Counted from the stretch's first letter, positions 8,678-18,282 are shown. The stretch is 64,000 nucleotides of DNA from Microbispora bryophytorum (GCF_006874465.1 NZ_VIRL01000005.1:305964-369963), one strand, 5' to 3'. Made by a program: numbers and translations. Notes: generated from the letters alone by a model not told the origin.

Positions 8678-9708
8678 CGGCGACACGGACGGATGCCGCC
8701 GAGCAGGCCGGAGGCCGCTGGGTCAGCGCCCACCTGTTCCACTTCGGCGACCTCGACGCCCTGGTCACCGGTGTCGTGGACCCGGCCGTCCGGGAGCTGA
8801 CTTCGAACGGGACGGCGCGTGGCCACTTCTTCCTCCGCTACTGGGAGGGCGGCCAGCATGTGCGGCTGCGGCTGGAGGTTCCGGACCCGTCGCGGGTCTC
8901 CCGCGTTCACCGCCTCGTGCGCGAGCGGGCAGCGGCCCACTTCGCCGCGCACCCCTCTCCCCCGGTCGACCTGGAGGCGTACCGCGCGTTCGCGGCGGCC
9001 GTCGCCCGGGGCGAGCGGCGCGAGCGGTACGACGACCGGCTGCGCCCCGCCGACTCGGTGGAGTTCGTCGCCTACCGGCCCGAGCACACGGCCTACGGTG
9101 ACGCGGCCTGCGTCGAGGCCGCCGAGCGGCACTTCACGGTGTCGAGCACGCTCGCGCTCGACGTGCTGAGAGCGGGAGCGCCGATGGAGCAGCGCGCCGC
9201 CATCGGGCTCGCCGCGCTCACCATCGCGCTGGCGGCCTGCGAGCCCGACCTGCTCACCGCCGTGCGCGCGTTCGCGGAGACCATCCGGGAGGCGGACCGG
9301 CGGCCCGAGATCCCCGGCGGGGAGAACGACTGGCTGCGCCGCGGCGACGCCCTGCTCGCCCAGACCCGCGCGCTGTGGGATCTGCCGAACCGCGGTGATC
9401 CGCATGGCTCCGACGGCGGCCTGCTCGGCACGTGGGCGTCGTCGGTGCGCGCCCTGCGCGACGACCTCGACGCGCTGCACGCCGCAGGCAGGTGCAGGCC
9501 GTCCGACTCGGGCTCGCCGCACGCCTTCCTCGCGACCGCCGTGCCGCCCGAGCGCCGCACGGTGCCGCTGATCCTGCTGCGATGCGCCCATCTGTTCCAC
9601 AACCGGCTGGGGCTGCGCGCGGGAACCGAGCATCACTTGTCCTTCCTCGTCGCCCGCGCCCTCACCGACCTCGCCGGCCTGGCCGGCTCCAGGAGGTGGT
9701 CCCCCTGA
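8674..9708 (+). CDS. Thiopeptide-type biosynthesis protein, glutamate-elimination (SpaB_C-like)
   Basis: 344 aa, ATGA overlap with the dehydratase gene. It resembles the stand-alone SpaB C-terminal-type 'thiopeptide-type bacteriocin biosynthesis' family. It opens with WVSAHLFHFGDLDALV and FFLRYWEGGQHVRLRL and ends with LLRCAHLFHNRLGL. By analogy with TbtC it removes glutamate from glutamylated Ser/Thr to leave dehydroalanine or dehydrobutyrine. Of the two SpaB_C-like proteins, this one lacks the long C-terminal helix pair seen in the following gene, so the elimination role is assigned to it by comparison. Confidence in the split of roles is moderate. Confidence 0.8.
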   Translation: MTATRTDAAEQAGGRWVSAHLFHFGDLDALVTGVVDPAVRELTSNGTARGHFFLRYWEGGQHVRLRLEVPDPSRVSRVHRLVRERAAAHFAAHPSPPVDLEAYRAFAAAVARGERRERYDDRLRPADSVEFVAYRPEHTAYGDAACVEAAERHFTVSSTLALDVLRAGAPMEQRAAIGLAALTIALAACEPDLLTAVRAFAETIREADRRPEIPGGENDWLRRGDALLAQTRALWDLPNRGDPHGSDGGLLGTWASSVRALRDDLDALHAAGRCRPSDSGSPHAFLATAVPPERRTVPLILLRCAHLFHNRLGLRAGTEHHLSFLVARALTDLAGLAGSRRWSP

Positions 9709-10859
9709 CCGGCACGCTCACGCAGGACGCCCCGATCTGGCACTGCGTCCACGTCTATTACCACGCCCCCGACAAGGACGGGCTGCTGCTCGACGCCGTA
9801 CGCCCCCTGTTGGAAGGACTGCGCGGCCAGGTGGAGGCGGCGTACGTGCTGCGGCACTGGCGGCAGGGCCCCCACGTGCGGATCAACGTCAAGGCGACGT
9901 CCCGGCTGTGGGAGGAGGTCGTGCGCCCGCGCGTCGACCAGGTCGTCGGGGCTTACCTGCACGAGCATCCCTCCACGACCGTGCTCGACCCGGACGAGAG
10001 TCTGACGCGGCACCGCCTGCTCGCCGTGCGCGAGCAGGAGCACGGGCCACTCACCCCGTGGCCGCCCGACAACTCCATCCGGGACGCGCCGTACGACTCC
10101 CGGCGGCACGTCCTCGGCAGCGACGAGGCGGTCGACCTGCTCACCTCGTTCTACACCGACAGCACGCCGCTGCTGTTCGCCATGCTCGACCATGTGCGCG
10201 GGGGCGATGACAGCAAACTGGGCCTGGCGATGAGCCTCATGCTGACCGTCGCGCACACCTCGCACCCCATCACCCGCAGCTACCTGTCCTACCGGATGCA
10301 CGCGGAGGGGTACATCACCTGGGCGGCCGACCCCGAGGCCACCCGGGCCGCCTTCGAGCGCGACTTCCGTGAGCGGCGCGAGGCGCTGACGTCGCGAGTG
10401 CGGGACGTGGTCGCCGCGCTCGATGACCCGTCCGCCCCGTCCGTCCCGTCCGCGCCGTTCGTGCGGGAGTGGGCGGCGCTACTGGAGCGGTACCGCGGCC
10501 GGGCGGGCGCCCTGATCGACGACGGCCGGCTGGTCCAGCCGACGACCAAGCCGGGCGAGGCGTTCGAGGCCAGGCTCGGCGACCTGCCGGTGCCTCGGCG
10601 CGAGCCGAACGAGCTCCAGCGCCTGATCTTCGACAGCCCGGCCTACCACGAGGCGGTCTTCGCCGACCCAGGCTTTCTGCGCTACCGGGTGCTGCTCAAC
10701 TACACCTACCTGCACCTCACCCGGATGGGCCTGACCCCGCTCGACAGATTCCGGATGTGCCATCTACTGGCCGACGCGGTCGAGGACGTCTATGGCCTGT
10801 CGGCCCTCGACGCGCTCCGGCGGTTCGCCGCCGCGCAGGAGACTCGTCCCGGAGACTGA
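9696..10859 (+). CDS. Thiopeptide pyridine ([4+2]) synthase
   Basis: About 384-387 aa, depending on start. The family (TclM/TbtD) joins two dehydroalanines in a formal aza-[4+2] cycloaddition, closing the macrocycle, ejecting the leader and leaving pyridine. Supporting segments are WHCVHVYYHAPDKD and HWRQGPHVRINV at the N-terminus and YRVLLNYTYLHLTRMGL and RFRMCHLLADAVEDVYGL near the C-terminus, typical of pyridine synthases. Start choice: GTG 9696 overlaps the AGGAGG ribosome site (9691-9696). A CTG at 9705, in frame, eight bases beyond that site and overlapping the upstream TGA, may be the true start. It is the last recognisable gene of the cluster. Confidence 0.85.
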   Translation: MVPLTGTLTQDAPIWHCVHVYYHAPDKDGLLLDAVRPLLEGLRGQVEAAYVLRHWRQGPHVRINVKATSRLWEEVVRPRVDQVVGAYLHEHPSTTVLDPDESLTRHRLLAVREQEHGPLTPWPPDNSIRDAPYDSRRHVLGSDEAVDLLTSFYTDSTPLLFAMLDHVRGGDDSKLGLAMSLMLTVAHTSHPITRSYLSYRMHAEGYITWAADPEATRAAFERDFRERREALTSRVRDVVAALDDPSAPSVPSAPFVREWAALLERYRGRAGALIDDGRLVQPTTKPGEAFEARLGDLPVPRREPNELQRLIFDSPAYHEAVFADPGFLRYRVLLNYTYLHLTRMGLTPLDRFRMCHLLADAVEDVYGLSALDALRRFAAAQETRPGD

Positions 10860-11059
10860 CAACGAAGAAGTTGCAACTCCATACGCAGTCGAGCGCTTCA
10901 GGGCTCTGCCGGCTCCACAGCGCCCGCGCCAGCGAGATGCCCGGCCGGGCGCTCCCCGCGGGGGGCGGCGGCGGTGTGACCAGCGCGGCCCGGGCCAGCG
11001 CGACGGTCGCGATGGCGACCGTCACGCCATACACGAAGAACGGCAGCCGGGGAGAGACA

Positions 11060-11400
11060 CCGAGCAGTCCCCGCCCAGCGCGTCCGCGAGCCGCTCGACC
11101 CGGGCGAACTGCTCGGCTCCGCCCAGACCGCGACCGCCGGACACGACGATGTCGGCCTCGGTGAGCTGCTGCCGGCCGGTGCTCTCCCCCGCCGTACGCG
11201 ACACGACCCGGCTGCGGCGGTCCGCCTCCCCCGGCACGAGCGGGCCGGGATGACCGACGGCGTCAGGGGGGCCTCGCAAGGCACGACGGCGTTGGCCTTG
11301 ACCGCGATGACCGGCACCCCGCGGGCCACCCTGGAAGTGACGGTGTAGCCCGCCGCGAAGGCCCACTGGGTGAGGCGGGCGACCGGTTCGCCCCGTCGTC
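11060..11400 (-). pseudogene. Decayed fragment of etfA (electron transfer flavoprotein alpha subunit)
   Basis: On the minus strand two frames each carry a stretch typical of EtfA. From ~11400 to ~11240 one reads AAGYTVTSRVARGVPVIAVK and then an ...NAVVP stretch. From ~11235 to ~11070 a different frame reads VVSRTAGES, then TEADIVVSGGRGLGGAEQF and VERLADALGG. The order matches the family, where the SGGRG loop of the FAD domain follows this region. The N-terminus and the GASRAAVDAGW end are missing, so this is a frameshifted remnant at the right border of the RiPP cluster. No intact reading frame joins the pieces. Bases 10860-11060 hold nothing recognisable. Confidence 0.7.
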
Positions 11401-11449
11401 CGTGGAAATCCTGATGATCGGGCATTCGGCCGCGTGCCACGATGCCCGG

Positions 11450-11848
11450 ATGAGCATGGAGAAGATCGAGGCCAACGTGGCGTTCGCGATGGAGAGGCTC
11501 GGCCCGCTCAGCGACGTGCCCTTCGGCCTGAACGAGGAGTCCGTCGCCTGGGTCGAGGGCTTCATCGACCGCCAGCGCGAGCGTCCCGGGTTCGACCCCG
11601 ACAACGTGGAGGGCCTGACCGGCGTGCTGGGCTCGTTCCTGGGCGCCTGCCTGATCGCGGCGGCCGGCGGCGCCTGGCACTACAGCGACGAGAACGGCTG
11701 GGGCGTGCGTTTCCCGAACGGCTGCCTGGCCTACCCTTTCGCGAAGGTGCGCAAGCAGTTCCGCAACGGTACGGAGGGCGGCGACTCGATCTCCAGCTTC
11801 TACCGGATCGCGATCGACGTGGTCGCCGGGGGCAAACTGGGGGGCTGA
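11450..11848 (+). CDS. Small conserved hypothetical protein
   Basis: 132 aa from ATG 11450 (a second ATG is at 11456); an upstream in-frame ATG at 11402 is possible but would start in the etfA remnant. No signal peptide or membrane segment. It contains EESVAWVEGFIDRQRER, GVLGSFLGACLIAA and FPNGCLAYPFAKVRKQFRNG. This pattern is familiar from small actinobacterial proteins of unknown function sometimes found in immunity-like contexts, but I cannot name a function. It stands alone, without clear operon partners. Confidence 0.65.
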   Translation: MSMEKIEANVAFAMERLGPLSDVPFGLNEESVAWVEGFIDRQRERPGFDPDNVEGLTGVLGSFLGACLIAAAGGAWHYSDENGWGVRFPNGCLAYPFAKVRKQFRNGTEGGDSISSFYRIAIDVVAGGKLGG

Positions 11849-12572
11849 AGGCGCTCGCGCCTGTCCGCGAGCCCGCCTGTGACCACCTCAACCGGATGCG
11901 CGCCGCCTTCGGAGCGGGCGGGTTCGCCCGTCGCCGACGAGCCGACCGTCCGCGAGTCCGAGCGGCGCGTCGCCGCCGGCCTGCGCACGGACGAGTACGG
12001 CTTCGGCCGTGACCGCGAGCGGGTGCCTCTTGACCCCTCGGATGGTTGGCAGCCGTGCACCTCGGATGATTGTTAGCGTTAACAATCTGAAGTCGCCATC
12101 GTCCTCCTCCACTTCGACAGATCGACCGGTGGTGGTGGAGCGGAGCAAAGCCGAGAAGAGGGCACGGTGTCAAGTGGCGCGGTGCTTCCGGACGCGAACG
12201 CGGGAGGGTGCGGAGGCACCCCAACTGCCGCATCAGGGAACTGTCCGGCTTCGCCGGCGGCGGCGACCGGTTGAAACGTTCATCCGATGACTGCGCCACC
12301 GGAGCGCGCACCGGCCACGGCGGTTCCGGGATCACGAGGTGATTTACGCGGCTCCGCCTTTCGCGGCGGCCCCCTGCTCTTGACACATTTCGGCGAGGTT
12401 TCCACACTGAGCCCCGAGACGGTCTCCCGCTGTCCGGTGGTGGTGCGCGGGGCGGAGGCCCGCCGTTCGCGACGCCCTCGTGGTGTGCGCTCCCTTGTAC
12501 GGGAGCACGGCGTCCATCGCTTGATGCCGCGCGTTTCCCCCTTTTTCTGGTCGCAGTCATGGAGGCTCAGGC
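11849..12572. other. 724-base intergenic region upstream of the polyester hydrolase
   Basis: No convincing gene. Short frames here are Arg/Pro-rich and look like shadows. It contains a LacI-type palindrome (12068-12087), a TTGACA box at 12379-12384 without a convincing -10 partner, and a small inverted repeat GCTCCC/GGGAGC near 12488-12505. It probably holds the control region of the downstream secreted hydrolase. Confidence 0.5.
12068..12087. promoter_or_regulatory. LacI-family operator-like palindrome
   Basis: A 20-bp near-perfect inverted repeat (GATTGTTAGC/GTTAACAATC, one mismatch per arm) with the central CG step and TTA/TAA half sites typical of LacI-family operators. No LacI gene lies in the window. 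The nearest downstream gene in the right direction is the secreted polyester hydrolase, about 490 bases away. Confidence 0.55.
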
Positions 12573-14021
12573 ATGAGCGCACCCGCCGTTCCGCCGCCGG
12601 AGACCCGGTGGCCCCCCGCGGACCCGTCCGCGTCCGGCCCCGGATCGCGGAGCCGGTCGCTCCGGCGTGCGATGGGCCGGGCGATTGGCCGGACAATGGG
12701 CCGGACGGTTGGCCGGACGATGGCGGCGGCGGTGGCCGTCCTCGGGCTGTTCTCGGCGGCCATCGTGACCCGGCCGGCCTCGGCCGCGGACAACCCCTTC
12801 CAGCGCGGGCCGAACCCGACCGTGGCGAGCGTCGCGGCCACCAGGGGGACCTTCGCGACCGCCCAGACCAGCGTGCCGGCCGGCAACGGCTTCGGCGGCG
12901 GAGTCGTCTACTATCCGACCGACACCAGCCAGGGGACGTTCGGCGGGGTCGCGATCGTGCCGGGCTACTCCGCCCTGTTCGCCGACGAAGAGGCCTGGAT
13001 GGGCCCCTGGCTCGCCTCGTTCGGCTTCGTCGTGATCGGCATCGAGACCAACAGCCGCACCGACAGCGCGGACGCCCGCGGGACCGAGCTGCTCGCCGCG
13101 CTGGACTACCTCACCCAGCGCAGTCCGGTGCGCGACCGGGTCGACCCGAACCGGTTGTCGGTCGTCGGCCACTCGGCGGGCGGCGCGGGAGTCCTCAGCG
13201 CGCTGCTCCGGCGGCCCTCCCTCAAGGCCGGGGTCGGGCTCGCGCCCGGCTCCCCCGTGGGCAACTACGACCTGTACAGCGACCGGGTGCCGACGATGTT
13301 CATCTCCGGGCAGCGGGACACGACGGTCACGCAGTCGTATCTCAACGGGCTGTACAGCACGTTGCCTGCCACGACGCCGAGCGCGTGGGTGGAGATCACC
13401 GGGGTGGACCACCTGTTCGCGACGCGGGCCAACACGACCGAGATGCGGGTGCTGATCCCCTGGCTGAAGATCTGGGTGGACAACGACACCCGGTACACCC
13501 AGTTCCTGTGCCCGCTGGCGGACTCCACCGGCATCTCGATGTACCGCGACAAATGCCCGTACGTGCCGCCGGGCGGATCGTCGCCGTCGCCGAGCGCCTC
13601 CCCCTCGTCCACCCCGTCGCGCTCGCCGTCGCCCTCTCCCTCCCCGTCACCGTCCCCATCTCCGTCCCCATCTCCGTCCCCATCTCCGTCCCCGTCGCCG
13701 TCCGCCAGTCCGTCGCTCCCGCCGCCGGGCGCCTGCGTGGCCGAGTACCGCACGATGAACTCGTGGCCCGGCGGCTACCAGGCGATGGTCACGGTCACGG
13801 CGGGCGGCACGGCGGTCAACGGCTGGACCGTCAGGTGGACGCTCGGCGGCGGCCAGACGATCAGCCAGCTGTGGAACGGCACGCTGAGCACGAGCGGTTC
13901 CGCGGTGACGGTGAAGAACGCCTCCTACAACGGCTCGATCCCGGCGTCCGGCTCGGCCACCTTCGGGTTCCTCGCCACCGGTACGCCGTCGACCCCCTCG
14001 CTCACCTGCACCAGCCCGTAA
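12573..14021 (+). CDS. Secreted PETase/cutinase-like polyester hydrolase with Ser-Pro linker and CBM2
   Basis: 482 aa. An Arg-rich N-terminus with short GRTM/GRTV repeats precedes a hydrophobic stretch and an AXA-type cleavage site (PASA|AD, about residue 71). The catalytic domain (about 73-330) follows the bacterial cutinase/PETase plan: oxyanion region VPGYSAL (Tyr132), nucleophile elbow GHSAGG (Ser201), Asp249 in GQRDTTV, His280 in GVDHLF. It also has the DNDTRY...C...YRDKC end, whose Cys313/Cys328 match the conserved C-terminal disulfide. The residue after Ser is Ala rather than Met, and the usual Trp of the APW loop is Gly. A Ser-Pro linker (about 336-387) leads to a CBM2-like cellulose-binding module with three Trp and terminal Cys. 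Probably hydrolyses cutin, suberin or polyesters on plant material. Confidence 0.85.
   Translation: MSAPAVPPPETRWPPADPSASGPGSRSRSLRRAMGRAIGRTMGRTVGRTMAAAVAVLGLFSAAIVTRPASAADNPFQRGPNPTVASVAATRGTFATAQTSVPAGNGFGGGVVYYPTDTSQGTFGGVAIVPGYSALFADEEAWMGPWLASFGFVVIGIETNSRTDSADARGTELLAALDYLTQRSPVRDRVDPNRLSVVGHSAGGAGVLSALLRRPSLKAGVGLAPGSPVGNYDLYSDRVPTMFISGQRDTTVTQSYLNGLYSTLPATTPSAWVEITGVDHLFATRANTTEMRVLIPWLKIWVDNDTRYTQFLCPLADSTGISMYRDKCPYVPPGGSSPSPSASPSSTPSRSPSPSPSPSPSPSPSPSPSPSPSPSPSASPSLPPPGACVAEYRTMNSWPGGYQAMVTVTAGGTAVNGWTVRWTLGGGQTISQLWNGTLSTSGSAVTVKNASYNGSIPASGSATFGFLATGTPSTPSLTCTSP
13578..13731 (+). repeat. Ser-Pro linker coding repeat
   Basis: Degenerate TCN-CCN repeats encode about 50 residues of alternating Ser-Pro between the catalytic and CBM2 domains. 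At 13654-13689 there are three identical 12-bp units (CCCCATCTCCGT), which marks recent slippage. The linker is a flexible spacer typical of secreted actinobacterial cellulases and is probably variable in length between strains. Confidence 0.85.
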
Positions 14022-14064
14022 CCGATCCCGGCACGTTGTGCCGATCGATGTCCCAATGACTCCG

Positions 14065-14098
14065 GGCAGGGCCTCTCATGGCGGTGGGAGACCCTGCC
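14065..14098 (+). terminator. Hairpin after the polyester hydrolase gene
   Basis: A 7-bp outer stem (GGCAGGG at 14065-14071 with CCCTGCC at 14092-14098) continues after one mismatch into a further 5 pairs. It lies 44 bases past the stop. No T run follows, as is common for actinomycete terminators. Confidence 0.6.
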
Positions 14099-14256
14099 GG
14101 AGAACACCCGTCCTCACCGCCACCTCGCTCAGGGCCCTGCTCAGGGCCTTCGGGTCGCAGGTCATCCCCCTGGCACCCGCTGCGTCTCGCCGGAGCGGAG
14201 CTCCCGGCCGAAACGATTCTGAGTGTCCGTACCCCCCGTGGACTTGGAGAACTGAA

Positions 14257-17109
14257 TTGTCTGATTTCACCCGACGGCAAGTGCTGCGATTCGGCGCGGC
14301 CGGAGCCGGAGCCGCGCTGGCGCCGTTCCAGTGGACGGCGGTCGCCCGGGCCGCGGCGGCGACCCCTTCCGAGGTGAGCGCCGCGAACGACCTGGCCCTC
14401 TGGTACGACGAGAGCGCCGGCACCGACTGGCTGCGCGCGCTGCCGATCGGCAACGGCCGGCTGGGCGCGATGGTGTTCGGCAACGTCGACACCGAGCGGC
14501 TGCAGCTCAACGAGGACACCGTCTGGGCCGGTGGCCCGTACGACCAGAGCAACACGAGGGGCGCGGGAGCTCTCGGCCAGATCCGGCAGCTGGTCTTCCA
14601 GAACCAGTGGAGCCAGGCCCAGAGCCTCATCGACCAGAACATGCTGGGCAACCCCTCGGCCCAGCTGGCGTACCAGACCGTCGGCAACCTGCGGCTCACC
14701 TTCGGCAGCAGCAGCGGAGTCTCGGAGTACAGCCGTGTCCTGGACCTGACCACGGCCACCACGACCACGTCGTACCTGCAGAACGGCGTGCGGTACAAGC
14801 GTGAGGTGCTCGCGAGCGCGCCGGATCAGGTGATCGCCATCCGCCTCACCGCCGACAGGGGCGGCTCGATCACGTTCTCCGCGACGTTCGACAGCCCCCA
14901 GCGGACCACGCGCTCCAGCCCGGACGGCACGACGGTGGCGCTCGACGGCGTCTCCGGCGACCAGCGGGGCCTGTCCGGCAAGGTGAGGTTCCTGGCGCTG
15001 GCCAAGGCCGTCGCCGACGGCGGCAGCGTCAGCAGCTCCGGCGGCACCCTGCAGGTGCGGAACGCCAACAGCGTTACCGTGCTGATCTCTATCGGCTCCA
15101 GCTACGTGAACTACAAGGACACCAGCGGTGACTACCAGGGCATCGCGCGGGGGTACCTCAACGCCGCCAACGGCAGGACCTACGACGACCTGCGCTCCAG
15201 GCACGTCGCCGACTACCAGCGGCTGTTCGGGCGCACCACGCTCGACCTCGGCCGCACCTCGGCGGCCGACCAGCCGACCGACGTGCGGATCGCGCAGCAC
15301 GCGAACACCAACGACCCGCAGTTCTCGGTGCTGCTGTTCCAGTTCGGCCGCTACCTGCTGATCTCCTCCTCGCGGCCGGGGAGCCAGCCGGCCAACCTGC
15401 AGGGCATCTGGAACGACTCCCTCAGCCCGTCATGGGATTCCAAGTACACCCTCAACGCGAACCTCCCGATGAACTACTGGCCGGCCGACACGACGAACCT
15501 GTCGGAGTGCTACGAGCCGGTGTTCCGGATGATCAACGACCTCACGGTCACCGGCGCCCGCACCGCCCGGGTGCAGTACAACGCCGGCGGCTGGGTGACC
15601 CACCACAACACCGACGCGTGGCGGGGCAGCTCGGTCGTCGACGGCGCGCTCTGGGGCATGTGGCAGACCGGCGGCGCCTGGCTGTCCACCATGATCTGGG
15701 ACCACTACCTGTTCACCGGCGACGTCGAGTTCCTCCGGCAGAACTACCCGGCGATGAAGGGCGCGGCGCAGTTCTTCCTGGAGACCCTGGTGCAGGAGCC
15801 GAGCCTGGGCTACCTGGTCACGAACCCGTCGAACTCCCCCGAGCTTCCCCACCACTCGGGTGTCAGCGTGTGCGCCGGCCCGACGATGGACAACCAGATC
15901 CTGCGCGACCTGTTCAACGGCTGCGCCAAGGCCAGCGAGGTCCTCGGCACCGACGCGAGCTTCCGGAGCCAGGTCCTGGCCGCCCGGGACCGGCTTCCTC
16001 CGATGAAGGTCGGCTCGCGCGGCAACATCCAGGAGTGGCTGTACGACTGGGTGGAGACCGAGCAGAACCACCGCCACATCTCCCACCTGTACGGCCTGCA
16101 CCCCAGCAACCAGATCACCAAGCGGGGCACCCCCACCCTCTACAACGCCGCGCGGCGGACCCTCGAACTACGCGGCGACGACGGCACCGGCTGGTCCCTC
16201 GCCTGGAAGATCAACTACTGGGCGCGGATGGAGGAGGGCAACAAGGCGCGCAGCCTCATCGGCCTGCTGGTGAGGACCGACCGGCTCGCGCCGAACATGT
16301 TCGACCTGCACCCGCCGTTCCAGATCGACGGCAACTTCGGCGCGACGTCCGGCATCGCCGAGATGCTGCTGCAGAGCCACACCGGCGAGCTGAACGTGCT
16401 GCCCGCGCTGCCGTCGGCCTGGCCGAGCGGGAAGGTGCAGGGCCTGCGAGGGCGCGGCGGCTACACCGTGGACGCGACGTGGAGCTCCAATGGGAACACC
16501 GAGATCCTCGTCAAGTTCGACCGCACCGGCACGGTCAACGTGCGCAACCGGATCTTCAGCGGCACCTACCAGGTGGTCGACGCCGAGACCGGCGGCGCCG
16601 TCACCGTCACCAAACCCGAGGCCGACGTCATCGCGCTGCCCGGCCAGGCCGGCCGCACCTATCGCCTGACCGGGTCCGGCGGCGGCAGCACCCCCACCGG
16701 CTACGTGCGGATCGCCAACGCCACCACCGGCCTGGCGCTGGACAGCGGCGGCAACGTGGCGTCGGGGTCGAACCTGAAGCAGTGGAACTGGGACGGCAGC
16801 ACGAACCTGCAGTGGCAGCTGGTCGACCTGGGCGGCGGCTGGTACCGGATCGTCAACCGCACCAACGGCATGGTCGCCGACAGCTGGGGCAACACCGCCA
16901 ACGGCGCCAACGCCCGGCAGTCGGCCTGGAACGGCGGCAACAACCAGCAGTGGCGCCTGAACGACCTCGGCAACGGCCGCTACCAGATCGTCAACCGCGG
17001 CACCGGCACGTCCCTCGACGGCATGGGCTACACCACCGCCGGCTCCGCCGTCGGCATGTGGACACCCAACGGCAACACCAACAACCAGTGGACGATCACC
17101 ACCGTCTGA
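14257..17109 (+). CDS. Secreted GH95 alpha-L-fucosidase with ricin-type lectin domain
   Basis: 950 aa from TTG 14257, chosen because GGAGA (14246-14250) precedes it and the protein then begins with a Tat signal (TRRQVLRFG, then a hydrophobic run to ARAAAA). An upstream in-frame ATG (14038) would place the terminator hairpin inside the gene. The GH95 body has [38 protein letters not shown], a SPEL segment carrying the expected general acid Glu, [15 protein letters not shown] and [21 protein letters not shown]. The C-terminal ~140 residues are a ricin-B-like lectin with three QWQL/QQWRL/NQWTI repeats for sugar binding. Likely releases alpha-L-fucose or L-galactose from plant or host glycans outside the cell. 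Function rests on family, not on substrate data. Confidence 0.9.
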   Translation: MSDFTRRQVLRFGAAGAGAALAPFQWTAVARAAAATPSEVSAANDLALWYDESAGTDWLRALPIGNGRLGAMVFGNVDTERLQLNEDTVWAGGPYDQSNTRGAGALGQIRQLVFQNQWSQAQSLIDQNMLGNPSAQLAYQTVGNLRLTFGSSSGVSEYSRVLDLTTATTTTSYLQNGVRYKREVLASAPDQVIAIRLTADRGGSITFSATFDSPQRTTRSSPDGTTVALDGVSGDQRGLSGKVRFLALAKAVADGGSVSSSGGTLQVRNANSVTVLISIGSSYVNYKDTSGDYQGIARGYLNAANGRTYDDLRSRHVADYQRLFGRTTLDLGRTSAADQPTDVRIAQHANTNDPQFSVLLFQFGRYLLISSSRPGSQPANLQGIWNDSLSPSWDSKYTLNANLPMNYWPADTTNLSECYEPVFRMINDLTVTGARTARVQYNAGGWVTHHNTDAWRGSSVVDGALWGMWQTGGAWLSTMIWDHYLFTGDVEFLRQNYPAMKGAAQFFLETLVQEPSLGYLVTNPSNSPELPHHSGVSVCAGPTMDNQILRDLFNGCAKASEVLGTDASFRSQVLAARDRLPPMKVGSRGNIQEWLYDWVETEQNHRHISHLYGLHPSNQITKRGTPTLYNAARRTLELRGDDGTGWSLAWKINYWARMEEGNKARSLIGLLVRTDRLAPNMFDLHPPFQIDGNFGATSGIAEMLLQSHTGELNVLPALPSAWPSGKVQGLRGRGGYTVDATWSSNGNTEILVKFDRTGTVNVRNRIFSGTYQVVDAETGGAVTVTKPEADVIALPGQAGRTYRLTGSGGGSTPTGYVRIANATTGLALDSGGNVASGSNLKQWNWDGSTNLQWQLVDLGGGWYRIVNRTNGMVADSWGNTANGANARQSAWNGGNNQQWRLNDLGNGRYQIVNRGTGTSLDGMGYTTAGSAVGMWTPNGNTNNQWTITTV

Positions 17110-17144
17110 CCTGGCCGATCCGGGCATGACAGGAGGGTTCCGGG

Positions 17145-17182
17145 CCGCGGCGTCCGCCGTGGGCACACGGCGGACGCCGCGG
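17145..17182. terminator. Strong 17-bp hairpin in the convergent gap, with a second hairpin beside it
   Basis: Arms 17145-17161 and 17166-17182 pair perfectly with a 4-nt loop. A second perfect 11-bp stem lies at 17210-17220/17230-17240. Both sit in the 332-base gap between the fucosidase and the leftward hydrolase gene, where a bidirectional terminator is expected. The rest of the gap (17241-17441) holds no recognisable gene. Confidence 0.8.
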
Positions 17183-17441
17183 CTCGCGGAGCCGGAGGAC
17201 GCGCACGACGCGCCGGGCGGAGGGAGCACCCGCCCGGCGCGGCCGGACGTGGTGCGAGCCGAGCAGCCTCGGTGCCGTCACCGAGGCTGATCGGGCAGAT
17301 GCCGGGCAGATGAGGGTGTCGGCACGATCGGCCGAATCACCTCACACCGATACGCTCGCGCCTTCCGGCACGCGCGTGGGGGGGATCACGCCTGCTTCAT
17401 GCCGATCTGCTTGAGCACGGGCTGCGGACCTGTCGCAGCGA

Positions 17442-18263
17442 TCAGTGACCTCCTTCCCGGCCGAGGAAGCACGACAGGAGTCGCCTGAAGTCGTGCGGGT
17501 GCTCAAGCGGCGGCACGTGCCCGCATCGGCCGAAGACGTGCAGACGGACATCGGCCAGGTGTTCGAGCAGGGGCAGGGCCGACGTCCCGAGCGGGGTGAC
17601 TCGGTCCTCGGCGCCGTGGACGAGCAGCACGGGCGCGCGGACCCCTGCCAGCGTCTGCGCCGAGAGGGTGAGGTCCTCGGCCCAACGTGCCCTGGGCGGA
17701 GGGAACAACGTCGCGTATGCGTCCGCCCCCGCTCGCATCGCGGCCGCACGGGCGGCGACGGCCGACTCGGTCACGAGCGCTTGGTCGAGGACGAGGCGAC
17801 TCAACATGTCTCGTGCCCCGAGCGGGCCGGCGGGGGCGGCCCAGACCGCGTCGAGATCGGCGGACAGGGGCGCCCCGGGGGCACCCATCGTCGAGACCGC
17901 CACGACACGGGTGACCTGCTGGGGACGCGCGGCCGCCAGCGCCAGCGCCACGGCGCCGCCCATGGAGTGGCCCACCACGGCGTAGTGCTCGAAACCGAGA
18001 GCGTCCATCAGGCCCGCGGCCTGCTCCGTCCACAGCCGGAGCCCACCCCTCGAGCCCGACGGTATCGGTGTACTGCCGAACCCCGCCTGGTCAGGAGCCA
18101 CCAGGTGCCAGGACGTGCCCAGCGCCTGTGCCGTCGTCGCCCAGGCTCCGGATCCGGTCGTACCGGGTCCGGAGCCGTGCAGCATGAGCACTGCGGGCCC
18201 GGTGCCGCTCTCCAGGACGTGGACGGGAGAGCCGTCGACTGTGACGGTCCGAAGTGCCGTCAC
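17442..18263 (-). CDS. Alpha/beta hydrolase, meta-cleavage-product-hydrolase-like
   Basis: 273 aa cytosolic alpha/beta hydrolase. LMLHGSGPGTTGSGAW carries the oxyanion segment typical of C-C bond hydrolases and related esterases (MhpC/HsaD/BphD type). The triad is Ser in GHSMGG, Asp in GAEDRV and His in CGHVPPLE. Meta-cleavage hydrolases often act on ring-cleavage products, but the same fold serves lactonases and esterases. The neighbours here (alcohol and aldehyde dehydrogenases plus a transporter) suggest ester or lactone opening instead. It is 19 bases downstream of the DJ-1 gene in the same direction, so probably co-transcribed. Substrate unknown. Confidence 0.8.
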   Translation of the reverse strand: MTALRTVTVDGSPVHVLESGTGPAVLMLHGSGPGTTGSGAWATTAQALGTSWHLVAPDQAGFGSTPIPSGSRGGLRLWTEQAAGLMDALGFEHYAVVGHSMGGAVALALAAARPQQVTRVVAVSTMGAPGAPLSADLDAVWAAPAGPLGARDMLSRLVLDQALVTESAVAARAAAMRAGADAYATLFPPPRARWAEDLTLSAQTLAGVRAPVLLVHGAEDRVTPLGTSALPLLEHLADVRLHVFGRCGHVPPLEHPHDFRRLLSCFLGREGGH

Positions 18264-18282
18264 CGGGACAGGTCAGGTGTGC

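Noticed and set aside
12287..14059. 590-aa open frame over the polyesterase region
   Set aside because: Arg/Gly/Pro-rich shadow in another frame; the frame from 12573 has the catalytic motifs, signal peptide and CBM.
15432..17129. 565-aa frame overlapping the fucosidase
   Set aside because: Shadow with biased Arg/Pro/His composition; the GH95 and lectin motifs are in the other frame.
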